64,000 bases of DNA from Nocardioides salarius (GTDB lineage Bacteria; Actinomycetota; Actinomycetes; Propionibacteriales; Nocardioidaceae): NCBI RefSeq assembly GCF_016907435.1, contig NZ_JAFBBZ010000001.1, positions 1,426,001 to 1,490,000 of the forward strand, read 5' to 3'. This document shows, piece by piece, positions 52,386 to 60,784 of the stretch. The translations under genes were made by a program, and so were the position numbers. The notes beneath the pieces are model-generated. The model saw only the letters and a list, made by a program, of their open reading frames with translations, made no database searches and had not been told where the DNA came from. Numbering within the stretch: the stretch's first letter is position 1; each line of letters opens with the position of its first letter.

Positions 52386-53132
52386 TCAGTCGCCGACCTT
52401 CTTGGCGGCCTCGGTGGTGGCCTTGGCGGCGTTCTCGGCGGTCTTGGCGGCGGCGGTGCCGGTGGCCTTGGCCGAGGACTGCGCCGGGGCGGAAGCCTTC
52501 TTGGCGGTCGCGGTGGTCGACTTGGTGCCGGTCTTGGCCGCCGTGGTGGTCTTCTTCGCGGCGGTCTTGGTCGCGGTGGTCGACTTCTTGGCAGCCGTCT
52601 TGGTCTGCGTCGAGGCCTTCTTGGCGGTGGTGTTCGCCGCCTTGGTGCCCTGGGTCTTGGTGGTCTTCGCCTTGGCCGAGGTGGTCTTGGCCGAGGTCGT
52701 GGCCGCCTTGGTCGACTCCTGGCGACGGATGCGGGTCACCAGGGTCTCGCCGCGCTTGGCGAGGTCGGTGTAGGTCGCGGTCGCGGTGCCCTGGACCTTG
52801 CCCGGCAGAGCCAGGGCCTCGTTCTGCAGCTCGGCGACGCGGGCCTCGATGGCGCTGCGGCGGGCCTTGGCGTCCTCGGTGAGGGCGTCGACGCGGGCGT
52901 TGACCGTGGTCACGGCCTGCTTGCGCAGGGCCTCGGGCTTGAGGTCGATGTCGGTGACGGACTTCTGCACGTCGGCGACGCGGGTCTGCACGTCCTTCTG
53001 CACGCCGGTGATCCGGGTCTGCACGTCGGTGACGTACTCCCGCACGGTCTCGACGACGAGGTCGGCGACGCCGGCACCGGCGTACAGGCCCTTGGTCGCC
53101 TCGGACTTGATGTCGAACTTGGTCTTGGCCAT
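52386..53132 (-). CDS. hbhA: HbhA-like Lys/Ala/Thr-rich adhesin or DNA-binding protein
   Basis: The 248-aa protein has the layout of mycobacterial heparin-binding haemagglutinin. The N-terminal segment YAGAGVADLVVETVREYV is followed by a coiled coil (about residues 35-110) and TYTDLAKRGETLVTRIRRQ. The long basic tail is built of KKA/KTT/TAAK repeats (about residues 140-248). In mycobacteria the tail binds sulfated glycans and the protein also associates with intracytoplasmic lipid; such tails can also bind DNA. The neighbouring HTH gene matches the Rv0474-hbhA arrangement. The Lys codons give the tail a distinct composition. Confidence 0.8.
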   Translation of the reverse strand: MAKTKFDIKSEATKGLYAGAGVADLVVETVREYVTDVQTRITGVQKDVQTRVADVQKSVTDIDLKPEALRKQAVTTVNARVDALTEDAKARRSAIEARVAELQNEALALPGKVQGTATATYTDLAKRGETLVTRIRRQESTKAATTSAKTTSAKAKTTKTQGTKAANTTAKKASTQTKTAAKKSTTATKTAAKKTTTAAKTGTKSTTATAKKASAPAQSSAKATGTAAAKTAENAAKATTEAAKKVGD

Positions 53133-53216
53133 GTCGGCTCCTTCGGTTGGTTCCCGGTGGATGCCGGGCGTTCTGGTACGCGCCGCTCAGACGAGCGGCG
53201 TACGTCGGGTGGGCGT

Positions 53217-53621
53217 TCAGTCCTCGTCGATGCCGGGCTCGTCCGGGGCGGCGACCCCGGCCTGCGCCTCGTTCATCGCGAGGAAGGACTGGTAGACGTC
53301 GAGCAGCGACTGCTTCTGCCGCTCGGTCAGGTGCGTGTCACCGAGCACGGCGAGCTCCACCGACCCGCCGACGCCGTCGTCGGGGCTGACGATGCCGGCG
53401 CGGATGTAGAGCTGCTCGGCGGAGATCCGCAGCGCTCGGGCGAGCTGCTGCAGCACCTCGGCGGACGGCTTGCGCAGCCCGCGCTCGATCTGGCTCAGGT
53501 AGGGGTTCGACACGCCGGCCTGCTCGGCGAGCTGCCGCAAGGAGAGCTGCGCACTGGTGCGCTGCTCCTTGAGGTAGTCACCCAGCGTCCCGACTGCGTT
53601 CGAGACCTTTCCCTTTGCCAT
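53217..53621 (-). CDS. HTH (XRE-type) regulator upstream of hbhA
   Basis: The 134-aa protein has an N-terminal XRE helix-turn-helix (LRQLAEQAGVSNPYLSQIERGLRKPSAEVLQQLARAL, about residues 30-66). An acidic C-terminal part follows. It corresponds to Rv0474, the regulator next to hbhA in mycobacteria. Two starts are possible: ATG at 53621 (chosen, giving MAKGKVSNAVGTLGDYLKEQR) and ATG at 53630. Four GCTAGC hexamers upstream are candidate binding sites for autoregulation. hbhA begins 84 bases downstream. Confidence 0.82.
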   Translation of the reverse strand: MAKGKVSNAVGTLGDYLKEQRTSAQLSLRQLAEQAGVSNPYLSQIERGLRKPSAEVLQQLARALRISAEQLYIRAGIVSPDDGVGGSVELAVLGDTHLTERQKQSLLDVYQSFLAMNEAQAGVAAPDEPGIDED

Positions 53622-53643
53622 GTCCCCCATAGTGCTTGCTCCT

Positions 53644-53738
53644 GCTAGCGCTTGCAAGTGCTAGCGGCTGTGTGACGAGTCACTACCGGGTGGTAACCCC
53701 AATGAAACAAAGCGATTCGCCGCGCTAGCACCGCTAGC
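53644..53738 (-). promoter_or_regulatory. four GCTAGC palindromes upstream of the HTH-hbhA operon
   Basis: GCTAGC occurs at 53644, 53660, 53724 and 53733 (starts). The first two are 16 bases apart, framing a near-palindrome (cgcttgcaag). The last two are nine bases apart. GCTAGC is rare in such GC-rich DNA, so four copies in 95 bases suggest operators for the adjacent XRE regulator. Confidence 0.6.
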
Positions 53739-53810
53739 AGGCACCCTCGGCATCGCCCAGAACGGGTAGATCGGTCGGGCGAGCACGCACGCCGCGTCTA
53801 CTCTCTCCCG

Positions 53811-54023
53811 GTGCAGCGCCGACGCCTGATCGCCATCGCGATCTACCTCATCGTGTCGGTCCTCGCGCTGCTGCTGGTCGCGGGCCACGGGCCGTGGACC
53901 GGACGCGTGCTCTTCACCGTCAGCGAGAGCCACGGGATGCACAGCGGCGACGTGCCCGTGGTGCTGCTGTGGGTGGCGGGCATGGCGTGCAGCGTCGCAC
54001 TCTGGCGCGACGACTCCCCCTGA
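53811..54023 (+). CDS. small membrane protein
   Basis: The 70-aa protein has two membrane helices (about residues 5-25 and 48-64). TACTCT ends six bases before the GTG, indicating a leaderless mRNA, which supports the gene despite its size. Function is unknown. It is 15 bases upstream of the Ddn-family gene and may be co-transcribed with it. Confidence 0.55.
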   Translation: MQRRRLIAIAIYLIVSVLALLLVAGHGPWTGRVLFTVSESHGMHSGDVPVVLLWVAGMACSVALWRDDSP

Positions 54024-54038
54024 GCGCACCATGGGGAG

Positions 54039-54458
54039 ATGACGTCAGCGATCGACCTGCACGGCGCCCCGCACGTGGCGCGCTACCTGGAGACCAACGG
54101 CGAGGACGGCTACCACTGGCGCAACGGCACCACGGTCCTGATCCTCTTCACGACCGGACGCCGCTCCGGTGAGCCGCGCACCAACGCGCTGATCTTCCGC
54201 CCCTGGGGCGACGCCTACCTCGTGATCGCCTCGAAGGGCGGCGCCGACTCGCCCCCGGCGTGGTTCCTCAACCTCTCCGACGACCCCGAGGTCGAGGTGC
54301 AGGTCAAGGACCGCCGCATCCCCGTCCGCGCCCGCGTCGCGACCCCCGACGAGAAGCCGGAGATGTGGCGCACCATGGTCGAGGCCTGGCCCGACTACGA
54401 CGACTACCAGGCCAGCACCGACCGCGAGATCCCCGTGGTCGTGCTCGAGCCCCGCTGA
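54039..54458 (+). CDS. deazaflavin-dependent nitroreductase family protein (Ddn-like)
   Basis: The 139-aa split-barrel protein is of the F420-dependent Ddn family. It has TVLILFTTGRRSGEPRTNALIFRPWGDAYLVIASKGGADSPPAWFLNL and VEVQVKDRRIPVRARVA. These enzymes reduce quinones, nitroimidazoles and other substrates with reduced F420. The gene ends just before the hairpin of the first DUF222 cassette. Confidence 0.9.
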   Translation: MTSAIDLHGAPHVARYLETNGEDGYHWRNGTTVLILFTTGRRSGEPRTNALIFRPWGDAYLVIASKGGADSPPAWFLNLSDDPEVEVQVKDRRIPVRARVATPDEKPEMWRTMVEAWPDYDDYQASTDREIPVVVLEPR

Positions 54459-54487
54459 CCCCCGCCGACAAGGGCGCCAGCGACCCG

Positions 54488-54621
54488 CCGTTGGTCGAGC
54501 AGTGAGGAGCGCCAGCGACGAGCGACGCCGAGACCCCGTAAGGGCCGCGCTCGCCGTACGCCATGGACTCACCGGGTTTCGGCGTCGCTCGAGCCTTCGG
54601 CCCTCGCTGCTCAACCAACGG
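54488..54621. repeat. 3' hairpin element of DUF222 cassette 1
   Basis: Arm ccgttggtcgagcag (54488-54502) pairs with ctgctcaaccaacgg (54607-54621) with one mismatch. Inner arm gcgacgccgagaccc pairs with gggtttcggcgtcgc near 54574-54588. The result is a hairpin of about 134 bases. A closely matching element lies downstream of the second DUF222 gene (60631-60765). Confidence 0.8.
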
Positions 54622-54640
54622 TGCCGGGAGCGGAGTGCTC

Positions 54641-55912
54641 CTAGGTTCGTCGGTGGAAGCTGACCTGGTTGTCAGCACCGACATCGGTCTCGTACGCCGG
54701 ATCATGGATGCGGCGGTGGTGGTAGGGGCAGAGGAGTCGTCCGCGGTCGAGGTCGGTGTGGCCGTGGCACGACCAGGGGTCGTCGTGGTGGGCATGGCAC
54801 ATCGCCGGCGGTGCGTCGCAGCCGCGGGCGGTGCAGCCACCGTCACGGATACCCATCGCGATCCGCTGGCCCGGGGTGAAGTACCTCTTCGCGCGGCCCA
54901 CATCGAGCGGCTGGCTCTTCCCACCCAGCACCACCGGCACGACACCGGCCTCGCACGCCAGTCGGCGTGCGGTGGCGGCGCTGATCCGGTCACCGGTGTC
55001 GAGGGTGGCGGCCACCAGGCCGTCCTTGAGGGAGTCGAGGGTCATCGTCACCACAACCGTGGCGTTCACCCCACCGGCCTTCGGCAAGTCGTGGGGGTCG
55101 AGGCGCTCGACGAGCTCCACGAACGCCGCGCCCAACCGCTGCGCCGTGGGGCGGCGTACCGGCACCGGTGCCTGCTCATCGTGCTCGCCTTCATCTGCAG
55201 CGGCGCGGTTCGCGATCTGGTGCTTGGGTGCGGCGAACGCGAGCAGCGCCCGCTCCAACATCTGGCCGGCCAGCAGCGGCACCGTGAACGATCCCTTGAT
55301 CCGGCCGTGGCCGTCCTCGCGCATCCGGAACACCGCGGACTTCTCCGCCTCGTGCTCTTCCTTCGCCAGCTGCTCGGCCTCCCACGCCTCCGCGACCTCG
55401 GGTGCGACCACCTCGAGGATGCGTCGCCCCAGGACACGCAGTGCCTTGGCGTCGTGGACCTCCGCGTACGCGACCAGTGCCTTGGTGGCCTGTTCCAGCA
55501 CGCCGGCGTCGAGGTCGTCGGGCAGCTCGTCGAGGGCTGTGCAGATCACCGACGCCTGCTCCGCGATGACGTCGCCACGGCCGAGCGCTTCCCGCACCAG
55601 GTCGTAGCGATCCAACCCCTCGGCCAGGCGGACCTGGCGGAACGACTCCCGCTTCGTTGACCGGGTGGCGTTGGAGTGCCACACCGCCACCGACGGTGAG
55701 GCGTTCGTCTCCGCGACCGCCACCGTTTCGGCGTGGGCGAGGGTCCGCGACTTCAGCTCGGTCACCCTCGCCTCGAGCTGTGAGAAGTCGACCAGCGCCT
55801 CGGCCGTCGCGCTCTGGCTCATCGACCACAGCGACGTCTCGGCGAGCTGGTCGAGCAGCGAGTGCATGCGCGCGAGCGCCCCGTTGATGGGGTGCGCCGC
55901 GGTGGTGGCCAT
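54641..55912 (-). CDS. DUF222/HNH endonuclease-domain protein (13E12-type), copy 1
   Basis: The 423-aa protein has an N-terminal helical DUF222 (13E12 repeat) domain and a C-terminal HNH nuclease domain with CTARGCDAPPAMCHAHHDDPWSCHGHTDLDRGRLLCPYHHRRIHD (Cys-Cys zinc knuckle and HNH). The relatives in M. tuberculosis are the multicopy REP13E12 proteins. It is nearly identical over long stretches to the gene at 60785-62047. The ATG at 55912 follows GATACTTT closely, suggesting a leaderless mRNA. Confidence 0.9.
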   Translation of the reverse strand: MATTAAHPINGALARMHSLLDQLAETSLWSMSQSATAEALVDFSQLEARVTELKSRTLAHAETVAVAETNASPSVAVWHSNATRSTKRESFRQVRLAEGLDRYDLVREALGRGDVIAEQASVICTALDELPDDLDAGVLEQATKALVAYAEVHDAKALRVLGRRILEVVAPEVAEAWEAEQLAKEEHEAEKSAVFRMREDGHGRIKGSFTVPLLAGQMLERALLAFAAPKHQIANRAAADEGEHDEQAPVPVRRPTAQRLGAAFVELVERLDPHDLPKAGGVNATVVVTMTLDSLKDGLVAATLDTGDRISAATARRLACEAGVVPVVLGGKSQPLDVGRAKRYFTPGQRIAMGIRDGGCTARGCDAPPAMCHAHHDDPWSCHGHTDLDRGRLLCPYHHRRIHDPAYETDVGADNQVSFHRRT

Positions 55913-55991
55913 GAGCAAAGTATCTCAGGACCCACCGACAAAGCACCAGGTCAGAAGCCGTTTTCCACAGGCAGATCGAAACTTTTTTCGA

Positions 55992-56070
55992 GACGATCTC
56001 TTCGGTGCACAGGCGACTGGTCGATGGTGCAAGAGCGACTGGTCGATGGTGCGAAACTGACTGCTCGGCC
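55992..56070. repeat. 22-bp tandem array upstream of DUF222 cassette 1
   Basis: Units beginning gact start at 56015, 56037 and 56059 (exact 22-base period), with a degenerate 23-base unit from 55992. The unit is gactggtcgatggtgcraag/aac. The array ends at gactgctcggccg, one base before the TAXI gene stop codon. Confidence 0.8.
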
Positions 56071-56071
56071 G

Positions 56072-57037
56072 TCAACCGTGCAGCCGCCGGTACGCCGCGA
56101 CCGCACCGGGGTGCAGCGGCACGGAGCCGGTCTGGATCATGGAGGGCGGGGCGAGGTACTGGACCCCTCGCGCCGAGTCGGGCACCAGCGCGGCGGCGTC
56201 GCGCGCCAGCGTCTCGACCACGGCGCCGGCGAGGTCGTCGGCGAGGTTGGCGCGGGCCAGCAGGAGGTTGGGGACGCCGATGGTGCTGGTGACGGTGCCG
56301 GCGTACGCGACGTCGGGGGCGCGGCGGGCGCGGTAGGGGTAGCCGGAGACCTCGGCCATCGGCTCGGCCCAGGCGCCGAGGTCGAGCATCCGCAGCGGGC
56401 GGGTGGCGTCGAGGCCGGCGATGGCGGGGGTGGGGATGCCGCCCGACCAGAGCACGGCGTCGACGCTGCCGTCGTCGAGGGAGGCCAGCGACGCGGCGAG
56501 CCCGGCGTTGCGCACGTCGACCACGCCCGCCCCGCGACCACCCCCTCCACGACCCCCCGTCTGCAGCCCCGCGGCCTCGAGCAGCACCCCGCCCGACACG
56601 GCCGCGCCCGACCCGGCGGCGCCGAGCACCACCGACCGCCCGCGCAGCCCGGCGACGTCGCGCACCGGCGAGTCGGCCGGCACCAGCAGCTGCAGGTAGT
56701 TCTCGTAGGTGCGCGCCAGCGCCACCACGCCCTCGGCCGGGTCGCCCGAGCCGGCCCCGACGCTGTCGGCGAGCGCCAGCCCGATCTCGGCGTCGCCGTC
56801 GGCGAGCCGGCGCAGGTTGTCCACCGACCCGGCGGTCACCGCGACCTCGACGGCCAGCCCGTCGACCCGCGCCTCGAGCCGGGGCGCGAGCAGCGCGCCG
56901 AAGGCGGCGTAGATCCCGCCGTCGTCACCGGCCGCCAGCCGCAGCCGTCGTACGTCGGCAGCGCAGCCGGGCAGCGCCAGCCCGACGGCCCCGGCGCCGA
57001 GACCGGCCAGCAGCGCGCGGCGCCCCACCGGGTTCAC
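56072..57037 (-). CDS. TAXI-family solute-binding lipoprotein
   Basis: The 321-aa protein has a lipoprotein signal (LPGCAAD). A TAXI-type TRAP binding protein follows: RLAAGDDGGIYAAFGALLAPRLEA, VTAGSVDNLRRLADGDAEIGLALAD, LRGRSVVLGAAGSGAAVSGGVLLEAAGL and GTVTSTIGVPNLLLARANL. TAXI proteins bind carboxylates such as glutamate, for a DctQM-type transporter. No such transporter gene is in the window. The GTG start overlaps the histidine kinase stop (GTGA). It may therefore serve as the ligand sensor of the kinase; this is inference. Confidence 0.87.
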   Translation of the reverse strand: MNPVGRRALLAGLGAGAVGLALPGCAADVRRLRLAAGDDGGIYAAFGALLAPRLEARVDGLAVEVAVTAGSVDNLRRLADGDAEIGLALADSVGAGSGDPAEGVVALARTYENYLQLLVPADSPVRDVAGLRGRSVVLGAAGSGAAVSGGVLLEAAGLQTGGRGGGGRGAGVVDVRNAGLAASLASLDDGSVDAVLWSGGIPTPAIAGLDATRPLRMLDLGAWAEPMAEVSGYPYRARRAPDVAYAGTVTSTIGVPNLLLARANLADDLAGAVVETLARDAAALVPDSARGVQYLAPPSMIQTGSVPLHPGAVAAYRRLHG

Positions 57038-58443
57038 GGGCCGTCCCCGGCCACGGGCAGGCTGACCCGCACCAGCACCCCGCCGCGCGGGCCGGGCCCC
57101 ACCGACAGGTCGCCCCCGGCGCCGCGCAGCAGCTCGCGGGCGATGGAGAGCCCCAGCCCCGAGCCGTGCGGGTCGTCGGAGCCGCGCCAGAACCGTTCGG
57201 CGGCGCGCGACCACTCCCCCTCGCCCAGCCCGGGCCCGTCGTCGTCGACCTCGACCACCACCTGCCGCCCAGCGACACCACCAGCGGCACCACCAGCGAC
57301 AGCAGCAGGGGCGTCGGCACGCAGGCACACCCCCGCCCCCGCTCCGGCGTGCCGCACCGCGTTGTCGAGCACCACGTCGAGCACCTGCTCGAGGTCGTCG
57401 CGGGCCACCTCGAGGTCGGGCACCGGCTCGACCACGACCACCGACTGCTCGGCGGCGGCCGCGGCCGGCGCCCACGCCTCGACCCGCTCGGCCAGCACCT
57501 GCGCCAGCGGCGCGAGGGTCTGCGGCGCCCGCGCACCGGCGACCCCGGAGGTGCCGCTCTCCTGCGCCCGGGCCAGGCGCAGCAGCTGGTCGAGCAGCCG
57601 CTCGAGGCGCTCGAGCTCGCTGGTCAGCCCGGCGTGCGTGCGGGCACCGGAGTCGTGCAGGTGCGCGCCCAACGAGTCGGCGCGCAGCCGTACGGCCGCG
57701 AGCGGGTTGCGCAGCTGGTGGGAGGCGTCGGCGACCAGGCGCCGCTGGTCGTCGAGCGAGCGCTGCACCACCTCGACCATCCGGTTGAACTCGTCGACCA
57801 GCCCGCGCAGCTCGGGCGGCCCGCTGGCCAGCACCGCGCCACCGCCGCGACCGCCCTGGGCGAGGTCGTGGGCGGCGCTCTCGAGGGAGTGCACCGGGCG
57901 CACCGCCCACCGCGAGAGCCAGCGGGCCAGCGCGAGGGCGGCGAGCAGCAGCGCCACTCCGACGAGCAGCACCCACCCCCAGCCGCGCGCCACGTCGCCG
58001 GCGGCCGCCCTGGTGTCGACGCGCAGCAGCGCCAGGGCGGCGACGTCGCCGTCCTCGAAGGCGACCGCGCTGCGCAGCGGCTGGTCGCGGGTCCAGGGCA
58101 GCACCCGCTCGAGCGCCGGCGTGGGTTGGCCGACCAGGCCGACCCGCACCGCCTCGGCGACCTCCGCCTCCCCGGTGTCGAGCGCGCCCGCCCCGGCCAG
58201 CACGCGTCCGGTGGCGTCGGTGACGAGCACGTCCTCGTCGTAGACCTCGTGGTAGCGCGCGACCGCCGCGGCCACGTCGCCCTCGCGGGCGGCCAGCTCG
58301 GCGAGCACGCTCAGCTGGCGGTCGCGCTCGACCGCGAGCGCCGCCGTACGCCGGTCGCCCAGGGCCAGTGCGAGCGGTACCGACAACGCCAGGAGCGCGC
58401 CGACCAGCAGCAGCCCCACCACGAGCCGGACCCGTCTCTCCAC
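57034..58443 (-). CDS. two-component sensor histidine kinase
   Basis: The 469-aa protein has two membrane helices (about 8-30 and 150-178) enclosing an extracytoplasmic sensor of about 120 residues. HAMP follows (about 180-230). HisKA has VADASHQLRNPLAAVRLRADS with the phospho-His. The HATPase domain has DNAVRHAG, DDDGPGLG and GSGLGLSIARELLR. Partners are the response regulator 37 bases upstream and the TAXI lipoprotein coupled downstream. Confidence 0.93.
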   Translation of the reverse strand: MERRVRLVVGLLLVGALLALSVPLALALGDRRTAALAVERDRQLSVLAELAAREGDVAAAVARYHEVYDEDVLVTDATGRVLAGAGALDTGEAEVAEAVRVGLVGQPTPALERVLPWTRDQPLRSAVAFEDGDVAALALLRVDTRAAAGDVARGWGWVLLVGVALLLAALALARWLSRWAVRPVHSLESAAHDLAQGGRGGGAVLASGPPELRGLVDEFNRMVEVVQRSLDDQRRLVADASHQLRNPLAAVRLRADSLGAHLHDSGARTHAGLTSELERLERLLDQLLRLARAQESGTSGVAGARAPQTLAPLAQVLAERVEAWAPAAAAAEQSVVVVEPVPDLEVARDDLEQVLDVVLDNAVRHAGAGAGVCLRADAPAAVAGGAAGGVAGRQVVVEVDDDGPGLGEGEWSRAAERFWRGSDDPHGSGLGLSIARELLRGAGGDLSVGPGPRGGVLVRVSLPVAGDGP

Positions 58444-58480
58444 TTGCTCCCCCGCCCTGTCCCGCCCTGTTCCGGCCGGC

Positions 58481-59146
58481 TCAGCCGCCGAGCCGGTAGC
58501 CGAAGCCCCGGACCGTGTGCAGCGGCAGGTCGGGGCCCAGCTTGCTGCGCAGCGAGGCCACGAAGAAGTCGAGCGAGCGCGAGCGGCCCAGCGCGGGGGT
58601 GCCCCACACGTGCAGCTGCACGGCCTCGCGGCTCACCGCCTCGCCGGGCTGGGCGGCCAGCGCCTCGAGCACGTCGAGCTCGGTGGCGGTCAGCGCGACC
58701 TCGGCGCCGTCGCGGGTGGCGCGGCGCGCGCCGAGGTCGAGGGCCAGCCCGCCCCAGGCCAGCGTGGCGGCGCCCTCGCGGGCGGTGTCCTCGACGCGGC
58801 TGCGGCGCAGCAGGGCGTGCACCCGGGCCACCAGCACGGCCTGCCCGACGGGCTTGACCAGGTAGTCGTCGGCGCCCGCGCGCAGCCCGAGGACGGTGGC
58901 GCCGTCACCGTCGCGGGCGGTGAGCACCAGCACCGGCACGGTCGAGGCGCGGCGCAGGGTGCGCAGGAAGTCGAGGCCGTCCATGTCGGGCAGCCCCAGG
59001 TCGAGCACCACGAGGTCGGCGCCGGCCACCTGGTGCAGCCCGTCGTCGCCGCGCCGGCAGTGGGTCACGCCCCACCCGGCGCCCTCGAGCGTCTCCACGA
59101 GGGCCGCGGCGACCCCGGCGTCGTCCTCGACGAGCAGCAGCTGCAC
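58481..59146 (-). CDS. OmpR/PhoB-family response regulator
   Basis: The 221-aa protein has a receiver domain (LLVEDDAG; phospho-Asp in VVLDLGLPDMDG; VLTAR; DDYLVKPV) and a winged-helix DNA-binding domain (LTATELDVLEALAAQPGEAVSREAVQLHVWG ... HTVRGFGYRLGG). It is first in the RR-HK-TAXI operon. GTG at 59146 begins the first beta strand (VQLLLVEDD). Confidence 0.94.
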   Translation of the reverse strand: MQLLLVEDDAGVAAALVETLEGAGWGVTHCRRGDDGLHQVAGADLVVLDLGLPDMDGLDFLRTLRRASTVPVLVLTARDGDGATVLGLRAGADDYLVKPVGQAVLVARVHALLRRSRVEDTAREGAATLAWGGLALDLGARRATRDGAEVALTATELDVLEALAAQPGEAVSREAVQLHVWGTPALGRSRSLDFFVASLRSKLGPDLPLHTVRGFGYRLGG

Positions 59147-59205
59147 CCCGGGATCGTACGCCGCCGCCGGCACCGCGGCGGCGTACGTCACGCTCGGCGT
59201 CAGGC

Positions 59206-60486
59206 TCAGAGGACGCCGGCGACCGCGGAGCGGACCTGGTCGACGGCCAGGGCCAGGAAGGTCAGCGCGCACAGCACCATCACCACGTTGGCGAAGGGCT
59301 TGTTGCGCCACTCCTTAGGTGTGCGGTCGGTGTTGAGCAGCCAGATCAGGGTGATCGCGAGGAACGGCATGAACAGCGCGCCGAGCACGCCGTAGGCGAG
59401 GATCAGGTAGACGGGCTTGCCGAGGAAGAGCATCAGCATCGGCGGCAGGGTCAGCCACAGCACGTAGGCGCGGTACCAGCGCCCGCCGCCCTGGCGGTCG
59501 GCGTGGTCGGTGGGCAGGCCGCGCACGTGGCCGGCGAAGTCGGCGAACATCAGGCTGACGCCGTTCCACACGCCGACCAGCGAGCTCATCGCCGCGGCCC
59601 AGAAGCCGACGAGGAAGATGGTGCCGGTGGCGGCGCCGTACCGGTCGCGCAGCACCTCGGAGAGGTCGAGCAGGCCCTTGTCGCCGGTGTCGACGGCGAT
59701 GCCGGCGGAGTAGAGCAGCTCGGCGCCCACCACGAGGGTGGCGATCACGAAGATGCCGGTGACCAGGTAGGCGACGCCGTTGTCGAGGCGCATCACGCGC
59801 ATGAAGGCGGGGGTCGACCAGCCCTTCTCGCGCAGCCAGTAGCCGTAGGCGGCCAGGGTGATGGTACCGCCGACGCCGCCGGCGACGCTGAGCACGTTGA
59901 TCAGGGCGCCGTCGGGGATGCGCGGGGCGAGCCCGGCGGCCATGTCGGGCAGGTTGGGCAGGGTGACGACGGCGGCAGCGACCATGCAGACGAACATCAG
60001 CAGCACCAGCAGGCTCAGCGTCTTCTCGAAGATCGCGTAGCGCCCCGACCACACCAGCGCCAGGCCGATCAGCCCGGAGACGATGCCCCAGGCGGTGACG
60101 CCGAGCACCGGGAAGAGCGCGTGCAGGGCAAGGCCGGTGCCGGCCATCGCGGCGGCGCCGTAGACGAAGCCCCAGACCACGATGTAGGGCCCGAAGTAGA
60201 TGTGGGTCCAGCGCCCCAGGCTGCTCCACCCCTCGAAGATGGTGCGCCCGGTCGACAGCGAGAAGCGCCCGGCGCCCTCGACGAGCACCACCTTCATCAC
60301 GCAGCCGACGACCACGGCCCACAGCAGCGCGTAGCCGTACTTGCTGCCCGCGATCATCGTGGCGACCAGGTCGGCGGCGCCCACCCCGGTGGCCGCGACC
60401 ACCAGGCCGGGGCCGATCAGCCGCCAGCGCGGCGGGGTGCCGGTGGCGGTGCCGGCGTCGGCGCCGGCGTGGGGGGTGGTGCTCAT
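59206..60486 (-). CDS. Nramp-family divalent metal transporter
   Basis: The 426-aa protein has 10-11 membrane helices. The first helix contains IGPGLVVAATGVGAADLVATMIAGSKYGYALLWAV, where Nramp proteins have the metal-binding D-P-G-N; here the motif reads ATGVGAAD, so the Asn is not obvious. The canonical MPH of helix 6 is also not present as such. It therefore belongs to a divergent Nramp-related group whose substrate may not be Mn/Fe. AGGAGG lies six bases before the ATG at 60486. Confidence 0.8.
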   Translation of the reverse strand: MSTTPHAGADAGTATGTPPRWRLIGPGLVVAATGVGAADLVATMIAGSKYGYALLWAVVVGCVMKVVLVEGAGRFSLSTGRTIFEGWSSLGRWTHIYFGPYIVVWGFVYGAAAMAGTGLALHALFPVLGVTAWGIVSGLIGLALVWSGRYAIFEKTLSLLVLLMFVCMVAAAVVTLPNLPDMAAGLAPRIPDGALINVLSVAGGVGGTITLAAYGYWLREKGWSTPAFMRVMRLDNGVAYLVTGIFVIATLVVGAELLYSAGIAVDTGDKGLLDLSEVLRDRYGAATGTIFLVGFWAAAMSSLVGVWNGVSLMFADFAGHVRGLPTDHADRQGGGRWYRAYVLWLTLPPMLMLFLGKPVYLILAYGVLGALFMPFLAITLIWLLNTDRTPKEWRNKPFANVVMVLCALTFLALAVDQVRSAVAGVL

Positions 60487-60592
60487 GGGTGCCTCCTGGG
60501 GTCTGGAGACCCGAGCATGTGACCGCCGACACCGTGACGCCAACCACACCAGCCCCATCCCGCGCGATCCTCACACGATCCAAAGACAGCGC

Positions 60593-60765
60593 CCCACCGC
60601 TGGTCGAGCAGGGAGGAGCGCCAGCACCCACCGCTGGTCGAGCAGGGAGGAGCGCCAGCGACGAGCGACGCCGAGACCCCGCGAGTGGCCCACTCGCCGT
60701 ACGCCGTGGGCTCACCGGGTTTCGGCGTCGCTCGAGCCTTCGGCCCTCGCTGCTCAACCAACGGC
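60593..60765. repeat. 3' hairpin element of DUF222 cassette 2, with a duplicated arm
   Basis: Positions 60631-60680 pair with about 60717-60764 in the same way as the element at 54488-54621. The first 33 bases (cccaccgctggtcgagcagg onward) occur twice, at 60593-60625 and 60627-60659, a partial tandem duplication of one arm not present at the other cassette. Confidence 0.8.
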
Positions 60766-60784
60766 GCCGGGGAGCGGAGTGCTC

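Noticed and set aside
53661..54032. A minus-strand 123-codon frame opposite the small membrane protein
   Set aside because: It is His/Arg/Asp-rich low-complexity sequence antisense to a leaderless-promoter gene and has no ribosome-binding site.
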